Source of the DNA: Fereydounia khargensis
Lineage: Eukaryota; Basidiomycota; Ustilaginomycetes; Urocystidales; Fereydouniaceae
NCBI GenBank assembly: GCA_026413255.1
Contig: JAOCZO010000021.1
Location: forward strand, 1-64,000
Reading direction: 5' to 3'
DNA length: 64,000 bases
The notes beneath the pieces were generated by a model, which was not told the DNA's origin, did no database searches, and saw only the letters and a list, made by a program, of their open reading frames with translations. A program made the position numbers and the translations under genes. Of the stretch, positions 30,671 through 41,073 are shown piece after piece. Positions within the stretch are counted from its first letter, which is position 1. Each line of letters starts with the position of its first letter.

Positions 30671-32712
30671 ATGCTTGCCCGTCAAGTCTTCCGTCCCGTC
30701 ATCAAGACCACACCACCAAGCACCGCCCTTGTCGCCGCAGTCCCCCGCCGTGCCACACTCTACCTTCCTCTCCCCGTGCTAAGCACGATCTCGTCCACCC
30801 CAGTACGCAGTCCTCGCTCCTTGACCACGTCGACCGTCACCTGCCAACCGCAACCCAGCATGGCTCCTTCCGCCTCAAACTACCCGGTCCAGTCGTCCGA
30901 GCTCAGCAAGCCGCTCAGCCTCAACGGTCTCCACATCCAGCAGGCTGCAGGATCAGACCCGGCAACCAGGATCAAGAATAAGACTGCCCCCCTCCTCGGA
31001 GAAAGCCCACTCATCGGCGAGATTGACAATGCTGCCAAGCTCAGGCAGGTTGCTCGCGACTTTCGCAGCGATACCATCACAATGCCCACCGATGAGATGC
31101 TGAGCGAGATGGCGCGTGCCAGCCGTGGAGACGACGTCTACGGCGTAAGTCGGAGATCCCCCCACTCCCCTTCCCCACTTTTCTCCTTCATACTCCTCAT
31201 GTCGGCTGACTTTCTTCTGCTGTGCTTTTAGGAGGACGAGACAACAAACACATTCCAGGCCGAAATCGCCGCCCTGACAGGCAAGGAAGCAGCACTCTTC
31301 ATTCCATCCGGCACCTTGTCCAACCAGCTCGCCCTGCGCACGCACCTCGTCCAGCCACCCTACACGGTTCTCTGTGACACTCGCTCCCATATTCACCGCT
31401 ATGAGGCGGGCGGTATCGCATTCCACTCGGGTGCCTCGACCGAGCTAGTCACTCCGTCCAACGGACACCACCTCCGCTGGGAGGAGGACGTGCTACCCAA
31501 CCTCTCGCTCGACGACGACATCCACTTTGCACCCACCCGCATCGTCTCGCTCGAGAACACGCTCAATGGCACCATCTTTCCGCAGGACGAGATTGTCAAG
31601 ATCTCCAACGAGGTCAGGCAGCGCGGCCTCATCATGCATCTCGACGGTGCGCGTATCTGGAACGTGGCAGCCGAGACTGGCCTCAGTATCAAGGAGCTCT
31701 GTGACCCTTTCGACACGGTCTCCCTCTGTCTCAGCAAGGGTCTCGGTGCTCCCGTAGGCAGGTAAGTTTTCTCACACTTGAACAGCAAGGCTTTCGCCGT
31801 CCTCCAAGCTGACATTCGATACACTTGCTCCTCCCCAGCATCCTCGTGGGCCCAGCGGCATTCATTAAGAAAGCGCGCCACTTCCGTAAGCTCTTTGGTG
31901 CCGGCACACGCCAGATTGGACCGCTGGTAGCAGCCGCGCGTGTTGGTGTGCAGAAAACCTACCCGCTCCTGTCTGGTACGCATGAGCTTGCCAAGTACGC
32001 TGGGCGCGAGCTTGAGAAGCTTGGCGTGCGCATCACCGCGCCTGTCGAGACGAGCATGGTGTTTATGGACCCGACACCCATCGACGTATCCGTTGCGGAG
32101 CTTGTGACTCGCGCCGCTGCGCTTGCGGAGCCCATCAAGCTCGGTGGAGGACGGCTGGTGTGCCACTACCAGATTGAGCGCAGGGCCGTGGACGATCTGC
32201 TTGCGCTCGTCCGCACGCTCAAGGAGGAGAAGACCCGCGGCACCACGGCCACGGCCACCGCCAGCGCCACCGCTACGGGCGGCGCTGGTGGTCTGTACTC
32301 GTCCAACGCCAACCCTCGCGGCGTCGTGTTCAAGTCGATCGCAGCCAGTTCCGGCAGCTACAACGACATTATGAAGCACAGCGTCTCGCTCACCCTCCCC
32401 TTCCCGACACGCGAGACCGCACTCACGCTCCAGAACGCCATCAGCGTAGACAGGGAGCTGCGCCCCAAAGACACGCGTAAGGAGTTTGCCATCCGCCCCA
32501 CGCCGTCCGGCGAGACGGTCGAACTGGCCGTCAAGATCTTTGCCACCACCGTGCGTCACCTGCGTCTAAGTGTCAATGCGTTCCTCGAAGACGCGGCGCT
32601 GGTCACGCGGACTATGGCCGAGTTCGACCCGCTCCAGAGGCAGCTGGACGAGGCCAAGAAGATCCAGCTCGATATGGAACTCGAGCAGGGAAGCGTGGGG
32701 ATCGCAGGGTAG
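30671..32712 (+). CDS. GLY1: low-specificity threonine aldolase fused to KEOPS subunit Pcc1
   Basis: Three exons, 30671-31144, 31232-31761 and 31839-32712, give 625 aa. Residues ~135-465 are threonine aldolase (PLP; Thr to Gly plus acetaldehyde): DFRSDTITMPTDEM, GDDVYGEDETTNTFQ, FIPSGTLSNQLAL, LENTLNGTI, HLDGARIWN, and SLCLSKGLGAPVGS with the PLP lysine. After a ~45-residue Thr/Ala/Gly linker, from about 513, a Pcc1/LAGE3 domain follows: KHSVSLTLPFPTRETALTLQ, ISVDRELRPKDTRKEF, FATTVRHLRLSVNAFLE, TRTMAEFDP. Pcc1 is the dimerising KEOPS subunit needed for t6A on ANN-decoding tRNAs. Linker and both domains lie in one exon without a stop. The N-terminus from Met1 resembles a mitochondrial presequence; ATG 30860 (MAPSASN) would give a cytosolic form. 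ATG 32371 sits exactly at the Pcc1 start. Confidence 0.92.
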
Positions 32713-32853
32713 TCAGCCAACACCACACACTAGATACAGTACAGTACACCGTGACATGTTTGAGAGACTAGGTTTTCGCTTTGTATTTTCAAGCCCTATA
32801 GACAACAACACAAGAGGGAAAGGGGGGTGTAGAGTGTGAGTGTGAGAAAGAGA

Positions 32854-35800
32854 CTAGCGAGCCTCTGGGGCACCACCGCCCAGAGCAGGTGCCGGGCCAT
32901 CGGCGTCACGGTCTGCATTGCGGTTGGAAGCGACGCCCGTGACCTCCTTTTCGTCGTCGATATCGTCGCCGGCCGTGGCAGCCGCCGCGATAGCCGCCGC
33001 GTCTTCAGGGGACACATCGCCGCCCGAGGGGCCGTCGCCGCCTCCGAGCTTGAGGGCGCGGAACTCTTCCGAGGGACGTCGGTCAATCATGAGGAGGATG
33101 CCGCCGACCGAGGAGGAGAGGATGGAGCGGGTGTTCTCCGGTTCTACCGTCGAGTTCGGAGTCGGCTTGTTGGAGGGCGTCACTGTGCCACTCGCACCAG
33201 GGGCGGGAGAAGCGGTACCGAGCAGCCTGGCAGCGACCGAAGTCGTGTTGTACACGTCCTGGCGCACGGCACCGCCAACACCCTGTACGGGGCGGATAGG
33301 GATGAACCGCGCACCAGCAGGGAAGGTCACGTACTTGACCTGCGCAGGAGTTACGCGCGAGTAGTTGGGAAGTGTCTCAGACGTCGGCTCCGGCTTCTTC
33401 TCCTTCTTGGGCTTGGTCGCCTTGTTGGCCGCAGCAGCCGAGTCGGCCGCTTCCTCCTTCTTGGCAGCAGGCTCATCGACTTCCATGGCATCCGTGCCGT
33501 CTGCCTGCGCCTTGACCTTGTCCTTGGTACGTTGCCTCGCTTGTGCCTTGGCTGTCGTACTCAATACCGCAGTCTCAACCTTCTCGACCTTTTTCTCGCT
33601 CGGTGCCTTGTATGACTGCGGATAGGCAAACAGGCTGGGTCGTGCCTCGCTCACAAACTCAAACTGAGGGATGCACAGCTCGCGGTTGAGACCAATGAGC
33701 GCGGTGGGCGTAAAGGCAAGCGAAGCAAAGTGCGCCAGTGGGAACCAGTACCAGAACTGGGTGAAGAGCGCCATTCCAACAATCGCCGGCATGTTGGAGC
33801 TTCCCCCGCGGCTCTGGAGGCTGATCGTCACGTTGCGTCCACCAGCATCAATTAGACCCTGGGCAAGCGCAGCACCAAACTTGGCCATGGCATCCTCGTG
33901 CTTGTCACCGATGATCTTGTCAAACGTCTTGCGGGCCGAGGTAACGCGCGGGTTGAGCGCCTCGTTCTGCTGGATAAAGATCATGGCGAGCGCAATGCAC
34001 GCACCCTGACGGACAAAGTCTACAGAATCCTTGGTCATGGGCTCGAGCAGCGAGACCGCCTCGTCGAGACCGGTGCCGGCGCACGAGATACCGAGCGCAA
34101 GTGCGGATCCGTAACGGACGTGGGGGTTGTAGCTCTCGCTGAGCAGCTGGACGATCCTCGGCACCTGAGTCGGGTTGCGGAAGAGGAGGAAGCCGAGACT
34201 GGTAACGGCCGCACGCCTTACGTCGTCGTTCACATCGGACACAGCGACATGGAGCAGCTTGCGGATGGCCTTGTTGTTACCTGTGCCAGCGTAGGCGAGC
34301 GCGATGGTGTAGATACCGCCGTAGCGGAGGATGGCGTCCTTGTCAGCCATCAGGGTCTCGATCATGTCATCTGCCTTCTCCTCCTTGCCGTAGAAAAGCA
34401 GCGCGATACCAATGGCAAGGCCGCGAATGATCTTCTCGTGCTGCGTCTCGTGAGCGTACTGGAGCATCTCCTCGACGGCCTTGGCTGAGCCTGTGCCGAG
34501 CATGACGAGACCCATGGCGTAACCAGCAGCCTCACCAGCAACAGCCGAGTCGGTGTAGAGTACGTTACGGAGCTCCTCATACACGTCCTCGTTTCCGGTG
34601 GCCATGCCAGCGGCACCGAGACCGAGCGCAGCACCGTGCTGGACAATCTCGGCAGCGTTGTTCTTGAGCGTGTTCTTGAGCAGCTCAAGCACCTCGGCAC
34701 CGTGGTTGGCGTGGATGAGACCGAGGGCGAAGAGACTGCCACCCTCCGAGTAGACGCTGCTGGTGACGCCGTCCTGGGGCAGGTAGGGACGGAGGATGCT
34801 GATACCCTCGCGAAGGTTGCCCTTGTTGAGCACACCAAGAGCGGCGGTGGCAGTGAACTTGGACCAGTTGGAAGCCTTGGCAAGCCACTCGAGGTTCTCG
34901 CGGAGAAACTTGTCGCTCGTGGTACCGGCATTCATAAAGGCGTTGGCAAAGCTCATTGCAGAGTGGTAGATACTGCTGCGAGCGTCGAGGGCGTCCTTGG
35001 CAGCCTTGAGGATGGGGAGGTCAGCCTTGTTGGAGCGCTGGAGGAACTCGAGGTAGAGTTGGATGCTCTCCTCGCCCTGGAGGATGTTGCGTATCCGGCT
35101 AACGCACGAGTCGACGGTGGTGGCTTCCGAGGCGCCGTCTGGAGCGGTAGCGGTAGCCGTAGCGGTAGCCGTAGCTGTAGCTGTAGCCATATCGGTGTCA
35201 GCATCCGTGTCTTGAGGCTTGACAGTGGTCGAGCCGAGCTTGTTCTGGAGGTCGGTGCGAACATTTTCGAGGAACTCTTGGGTAGCGCTCTCGGCCAGGT
35301 CAAAGGCGAGCTGGTAGGCAATCAGGAGGGGGTCGCCGTCGGTGTTGGCGAGGGAGGAGCTGGAAGGCTGGTGGGCACGCTCAACAAGCTCAAAGAGAAG
35401 GGCCGAGGCAAGAGTGGGCTCGTTGAGGTAGACGTAGCACTGGCCGATGGAGAAGTAGTCGGGGAAGCGGAGCGACTGGAAGAGCTTGACGAGGAGGTGG
35501 AGAATCTGGGTGCGGAGCTCGAGAGATGGGACGACACCAATGGTGGACTCGAGGACGTATGTGAGGAGGGACGAGTCGTGGGTGACGCTGAAGACAGACT
35601 CGATGACATCGAGACGCTTGGTCTCGAGGGCAATGCCAAGGGCGTGCTTGAACTCCTTGTCGGCAATGCAGCGGGAGAACATCTGATCGACAATCTTCTT
35701 GAGACGCGGGTCGGTGTGGGCGTCGTTGGCAGCATCCTGGATGTACTGGTCGATGGCCTTGGAGACGACGGTCTCGACGTACTCGTCGGTCTTTTCCACG

Positions 35801-36148
35801 TCGAAGAGGGAGCCGGCGCCGAGGGCAAAGGTGAGGGCGTCGTCAAACTCGCCGAGGTGGAAGTAGACCTTGGAGACGACGAGAGCAGCGAGATGACGGT
35901 CGGCGAAGCTCTCGTTCTCGTAGAGGACCTCGCTGAGATAGGTGAGACAGGGATGTGAGCAAAGGTGGGATGGGAGAGGGAGAGGAAAGCGGGGGTGGGA
36001 CTTACATCTTGGAGACTGAGTCTGCGATTTCAGCCCAGAACTGGTCGACTAGAGCGTCAAGCCTTTGGAGGGCATATGACTGGAGCTCTGGCTCTTGCTC
36101 GTCGAGAAGGGCGACGATGCCGGCGGCCGATGTTACAGGGGCGACCAT
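32854..36148 (-). CDS. RPN2: 26S proteasome regulatory subunit Rpn2 (PSMD1)
   Basis: Two exons, 36148-36006 and 35932-32854, give 1073 aa. Rpn2 is a base scaffold of the 19S particle and supports Rpn10/Rpn13. Seen: N-terminal helices ([56 protein letters not shown]), the run of PC repeats (ALGLIHANHGAEVLELL, ALGLGAAGMATGNEDVYEEL, AIGIALLFYGKEEKADDMIE, ALALGISCAGTGLDEAVSLL, AAVTSLGFLLF), QFWYWFPLAHFASLAFTPTAL, and the late PAGARFIPIRPVQ. It is about 120 residues longer than yeast Rpn2 because of a (TA)n-type insert near residue 210 encoded by GTAGCG repeats, a Lys/Ala insert near 850 and an acidic Ala-rich tail. It is convergent with the aldolase fusion, 141 bp apart. Confidence 0.97.
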
Positions 36149-36809
36149 GGTTGGGTGGAGGGGCCTCTCTCGCTCTCTCTATGGCAGGGCAGTTGCTGTC
36201 GTGGTGCGGGATTCAACTGGTGACTGGTGACGGTTGTGTTGGGCAGAGGAAATGTAAAAAAAAAGTGAATGGGTCAGAGATGGAGGTGGTTGCAATGTGC
36301 AAGCCGCGCTGAGCCTGTGCCTGTCTAAGCAAGCGTCTTGTGCTTTGGATGTGGTGTGTTGAAGTTGGTTGAGTGAATGAGCTGTGGAGGCGCTGACGAC
36401 GCGGTCTCGCTGCGCAGTTCCCTCTGCCAGTCGGTCAGCCCCGTGAGCCGGTGATCGAACAGAAGAAACAGCCTCACACTCCACCTTTGGCCACGCCATG
36501 CGAGGCCAGCGAGGCAGTGCCTAGTCGGCCGACAAGAGCCCATCCAACAAGCCCCAAAGTCAACCTCCACACACGCCAGCCTGTCAGCCTGTCAGCCTGT
36601 CAATGCGACTCGCGACCGACTGAGCCATGCCCCTCCCCCTCCCCCTCCCTCTCGGCCCTCTCTCGTGGCTGGTGGTCAAGATTCCAAAGCAACCGCAACA
36701 CTTTACAGCACCAGCACCAGCACCAGTACCAGCAGCAATACCTCCCTGCCAGACAGCGACAGTCACCCAACAGGAACAGGAACAGGAACAGGAACAGGAA
36801 CAGGAGAGG
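36149..36809. promoter_or_regulatory. divergent promoter region, RPN2 / HUS1
   Basis: 661 bp with short repeats (GTCAGCCT triplet 36580-36602, CCCCTC run 36629-36652, CAGCAC and GGAACA hexamers 36705-36803) just upstream of HUS1. I did not find a clear Rpn4-type PACE site. No gene is seen. Confidence 0.45.
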
Positions 36810-38148
36810 ATGCGCTTCCGAACTCTTATCGCAGATGTGTCCATATTCACCCGCGTCGTTCGTAAGTCGTCATGTCGCTCGCCTCTGGTACTGACTGTAT
36901 CAAGCGCAAGATCCTCACTCGCCTCTCCTCCCCTCCCCAGAATCGATCGGCAAGGTGGCCAACAGGTGCATCATCAAGCTCACACCAGACAAGATCCACC
37001 TCATCTGCACCGCCGACGCTGACGGCACACAAATATGGTCGTGAGTACAGAGTACCTCAACCTCCCATCAGCGTCAAGTCCGCCTAAGCCTCACTCACCT
37101 AAATCGACCCTTCCCTTCCACTCTAGCCAAATGACCGTGGTAAGCTAAGCTCACCATCTCAAACCAAGCAGTAGCCATGCACAAGTCGCCAGCCCTCTGA
37201 AACTGCTCCCATTCCCTTCTTCCATTTCCAGGACTCGCTCTTCAAGGACTATCGCATCGAGTCCAACTTTCAGAACCAGATCAACCTCCAAGTCTCTCCA
37301 GATACCCTCCTCCGTGCCCTCCGTTCCGCCAACAATGCATATCGTGTCACACTCCGCCTCGCCAAGCGCAACAAGGACCCCCTCCTCTCCTTCTCCATAG
37401 CCGCCCACAGTCACACGGGCAACAACATAGAGATCAACCAGGACGTACTCATCAAGGTCCTCAAGCCTGCAGAGATTGCTCGCATCAACGAGCCCCTCTG
37501 CCCGGAGCCAGATGTAAGTCATCAAGCAACGTCTCCTTCCGTTCCAACCTCGTCTCTCTGTCTCACTCATTTGCCCCTCTTCTCCTCACTTAGGTCCACA
37601 TCGTGCTTCCCAAACTGCTCAACCTCCGCACCGTCGTAGACCACATGCGTACCCTCTCCGATGTCCTCACCATTTCTGCCAACCACCAGGGCGAGCTCCG
37701 ACTCGCAGTCCAAGAAGACGAGATCAAGCTCGACACCACCTGGTCCAATCTCATGCACCCCAACATCAACTGTGAGAAACTCATCCCTCCTCCCCATCAC
37801 GACTACAGCCACTCACTCGCTCAACACGCCCAACCGCAGCCTCACAGCAACACGCACAACACGATGCCGACCCGGCCCAGCACAAGAGTGTGATGCTCGA
37901 CATGAAATCCTTCCTCCGTTTCCTCTCAAGCTACGTTGTCGCCACCACCACCATCGCTTGCATCTGCGCCAACCATTGCGCCATTTTTTACGTCTACATT
38001 GGCGACGTCGACAAGAGTAGCGGTGTCATGACTGTACGTACAGTACTCTCGTCGCTCCTGTTACGCGCCCAGACTTGCCCATCCTCACTCTTCTGACCCC
38101 CTTTTCTTTCCGCAGTTCTTTTTGCCAGGCATCGTGCGGGAAGACTAG
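36810..38148 (+). CDS. HUS1: checkpoint clamp subunit Hus1 (9-1-1 complex)
   Basis: Seven exons: 36810-36861, 36941-37040, 37127-37139, 37232-37513, 37594-37771, 37840-38033, 38116-38148; 283 aa, all phases agree. Hus1 joins Rad9 and Rad1 in the PCNA-like clamp loaded at DNA damage. Signatures: MRFRTLIADVSIFTRVV, ANRCIIKLTPDKIHLIC, FKDYRIESNFQNQI, LRSANNAYRVTLRLAKRN, the domain-2 part HIVLPKLLNLRTVVDHMR, and the hallmark SSYVVATTTIACICANHC, IFYVYIGDV and FFLPGIV end. The third exon is only 13 nt (encoding the end of S-QMTV) and is bounded by a TAG acceptor and GTAAGC donor; without it the frame breaks. The length matches the family. Confidence 0.95.
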
Positions 38149-38466
38149 CCTAGCCCAGCACAGCACAGCACAGCACAGCCCTGCTCTGCTCCTCTGCCTT
38201 CCTTCTAGCTTCACCTGACCTTGCCTTCCGCATCCGCATCCGCATCGCATGTGTACTTGTACTTTTCACACCATTCCGCACCGCATTGCCTCTGCCCCTT
38301 CTCTGACCGTCCGACTGTGGTTCCGCTCCTCCGCCCCGCGACTCGACCCTCGAGACCATTTATATACCCATCATCCACCCAGCTACCATCGCTCGCACCC
38401 TTGCTTCACACCTTCACCATCGTCTAACCAATCCACTTCTAGCTAAAGCTTTCCTCGCTACCAAAC
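38149..38466. other. spacer with AGCAC pentamer array
   Basis: HUS1 3' flank and SUMO-like promoter. A CAGCA/ACAGC pentamer array occupies 38156-38180 directly after the HUS1 stop, and GCATCC hexamers occur near 38230. No gene is seen. Confidence 0.45.
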
Positions 38467-39157
38467 ATGTCTGATACTCGCTCCGCTCCTCGCAGCCGTA
38501 CCGCTACTCCCCTCTTCGAGCCTGACGCCCAGCAGCCTGCCGTCCACGTCGACATTCCGCCCCAAGCTGTGCCTGCCGTCGACGCCGCCGAGGCCGAGGC
38601 TGAGGCTGAGACTGAGGCTGGCTCCAACGATGGCGCCGGTGCTCTGGCACTCGCCAATCAGCCTGATCCTGGCGCCGTTGGATACCTCCAAGTCTATGTT
38701 CGAAGCGAGAACAACGCCGAAGCCTGTTTCCGCATCAGGCCTATCAGTGAGTTCCATCTCTCTCTCTCTCTTTCCCTCGCCATCAGGACTTCTGATCTCC
38801 CCTTGTAGCCAAGGTGTGCAAGCTTGTCCAGGCCTACGTTCGCACTACGGGAATCGACCCCAAAGTCTATCGCTTCATCGCTCCTGACGGTCAACGTATC
38901 GACCCGGCCAACTTGGACCTCACTGCAGAAGGTGAGCAACCCTTACTCACGTCAACCAAGAAACAGACTTGTGCCTAATACAGACACGCAAAAACGTCAG
39001 CCCTGGAGCTTCAGGATGGTGACTTTATCGAGTGAGTGAAAAGAGCGAAACCGAGGGAAAGTGAAGCCGTGCTCCGTACTAAGCGCTGGAACACTCGTTC
39101 CTTCCCGCACACCGGCACTACAGTGTCCAGCTTGAACAACTTGGTGGTTCGAACTAA
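38467..39157 (+). CDS. SMT3: SUMO-like ubiquitin-family modifier
   Basis: Four exons, 38467-38746, 38809-38931, 39001-39031 and 39124-39157, give 155 aa. Residues ~72-153 align with SUMO: YLQVYVRSENNAEACFRI, KVCKLVQAYVRTTG, VYRFIAPDGQRIDPANLDL, LELQDGDFIDVQLEQLGG. It ends in the di-Gly cleavage site followed by Ser-Asn, as in a SUMO precursor. The N-terminal tail is long (about 67 residues), Ala/Glu rich and lacks lysine; the whole protein has only three lysines. The fold is more divergent than I would expect of the main fungal SUMO (for example RFIAPDGQRI for RFLFDGQRI), so a SUMO paralogue is possible. SUMO is conjugated to nuclear proteins by Aos1/Uba2 and Ubc9. Confidence 0.82.
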
Positions 39158-39295
39158 AAGGATATCGATTCGGTCTGACTGGAGAGGAGGTCGGGCCGTG
39201 AGTGAAGCCATGAAGGAGGTACGTGTCTCGCTTCGGTGCTTGATCGTGACGTGAGAGGTACTGAATCGCCCCCAGATCGAAAAAGTGGTCGCCCT

Positions 39296-39600
39296 CTAGA
39301 ACATGTTGTCTGTTGCGTGCAAGGGCACAGGTGAGTCACTCTGATCGGTTTGCAGGAGCAGGTGTGGCTCAGACACTTACTCAGAGGCTTGATGTCGTTG
39401 GCAATGTCGACGTGTTCATTGGAACCTGCGCAGGCAATCCATGTCAATCAAGCTGGCTCGAAAGCGATACGGCGATACGGCGATCTGGGTCAGATGCTTC
39501 TGTACTCACCGGCTTCATCTCGAGGATAGATGGCAACCGGTAATGCCAAGGCGCCGGTCAGGGCAATGAGGCAGAGAATCGAGCTATGGTAGAACTTCAT
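39296..39600 (-). CDS. possible small secreted peptide
   Basis: A tentative three-exon model, 39600-39510, 39425-39381 and 39309-39296, gives 49 aa. It begins with a convincing signal peptide (MKFYHSSILCLIALTGALAL, likely cut near ALA-LP) followed by PVAIYPRDEAGSNEHVDIAN and a short tail ending KPLNNMF. Both introns have good GTGAGT/GTAAGT donors and CAG acceptors. If the second intron is kept, the frame instead runs into a Cys-rich tail (CLSHTCSCKP..., seven Cys) ending at 39154, which overlaps the SUMO-like stop on the other strand. I do not recognise a family; there is no CaaX box, so it is not a lipopeptide pheromone. Evidence rests on the signal peptide and splice sites only. Confidence 0.42.
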
Positions 39601-41073
39601 CGTCTCTGTGTGTGTCTTGTCTGTCGAGAAAGCGTGAGCGTGGGCGTGAGCGTGAGCTAGCGCCGAACAGGATAGACGCATGGAGATAGCCGATTTGTAT
39701 CACCTACATTGGACTGGCCTTTCCAAGCTGTACGGTTCGGGACGAGGGCGGGGCTGGCGAAGACCGAGATGGGGTATAGTCGGTGGGGGTATACCTGTGA
39801 GACGGATAGGGGGGAAAGGGGATGGGGGCAAGGGTCTTATAGAGATTAGTCATGGGCCTGAAGCCACGAGCTACGAGCCACGAGCGAGACCAGAGCGAGT
39901 GTCTCTGCCTCTGTCTCTGTCTCTGTGTTAATTTCGGGCCGTCGTGTTTCTGGTGCCTGGGGAGCAGGAGGAGGGTGTTGGGCGTCGTGTGAGCGAGCCG
40001 TTGATGAGGTGCAGTAAATGTGTTGGTATGTGTGTGTCGGAGGTCCGAGTTGCCTGGGGCGTTGGAACGCCCGCTTTGTTCTCGCAGCGCGGCGTTGCTC
40101 GTTACCTTACGACCAGACCGGGTTGTTGGTGTGTTCTGTCACAATAGACCACCGCACCTCCCAACCCGCTCGCCTAGCCTAGTGGTCCAGACGGGCCACG
40201 GGGCGGAAGCTTCCGGCTTTGTTCTCGCGTGCTAACACGGCAACCCAACGTCCAACCCTCCCATGGTCTGGTACCCGTAAGAAAGGGTAAGGGGAAACTT
40301 CATTTCACGCCCGTGGAGTTTGACATTATTGTTCTGATGCTCTTGCTTTCGCCCACAAGTCTGTGTGCGCAGGTGCGAGACAGGAACGCCGTGTCGATTG
40401 GCATGTCGACGTCTCCCCCCCCCCCTCCCTGGGGATCCTCCCGCACACACACGCTGATCGCCAGTCCGCCTGGCAGTGGCGGTTTCCCAAGACGGTGGCA
40501 AAACCCACCGCACCGGCTGGCAGACACGCGCAAAGACGGAGGGGAGGCACGGAGAGTCGGATACTGTAGTTGTGGTTACTGTTAGATTACACTGTGTGAG
40601 AGGGAGAATGTGAGAAATAGGGCAGGGACATGAGACGATACGCCGCCGCCCAGAACGTATGAAGGCAGGTAATGAATGGATGAGGCTTGGATCGGAGATG
40701 CAAGCGAGAGTGTACGGGGCCTTGAACTGGGTCTTGGCCACAGCCCCGAGTGGGTCGGGGTCGATCAGAAGAGTGTGTGTGCAGGCAAGTCGGCCTTACA
40801 CATAGGTACAGAGGTCGGCCGGTGCCGGTGCCGGTGCCGGTGCTGCGAGAGGTTGTTGTTGCTGTTGCTGTCGAGGACCGATATTGCCTAGGGCCCAGGG
40901 CCGTGTGGGACACAATGGGCAAACGGGATGGGCTGAGTCGCGTTGCGTAGCGTTGGGTTGCGATGCATCATTTTGTTTTGGATACTGCGCGCCGATGCGC
41001 AGGTGCGGGTATCAGAGGGCCGATAACACGAGTGAGACAGAGAGTTTGGGAGGGCCAGTGGTGCTGCTCTAGC
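39601..41073. other. 1.5-kb spacer, no gene seen
   Basis: This lies upstream of the small peptide gene and downstream of SmD2. Only short chance frames occur. It contains a poly-C run (40415-40425), GGTGCC repeats (40821-40842), TACTGTA (40561) and an AG-dinucleotide run (41105-41121). Confidence 0.45.

Noticed and set aside
32220-32370. 2A-like ribosome skipping in the aldolase-Pcc1 linker
   Set aside because: The linker contains NANPRG but not the NPGP core of 2A sequences, so co-translational separation by that route is not supported.
31399-32559. A 386-codon open frame antisense to the aldolase fusion
   Set aside because: It is a shadow of codon-biased exons 2 and 3; the sense strand has unmistakable aldolase and Pcc1 motifs.
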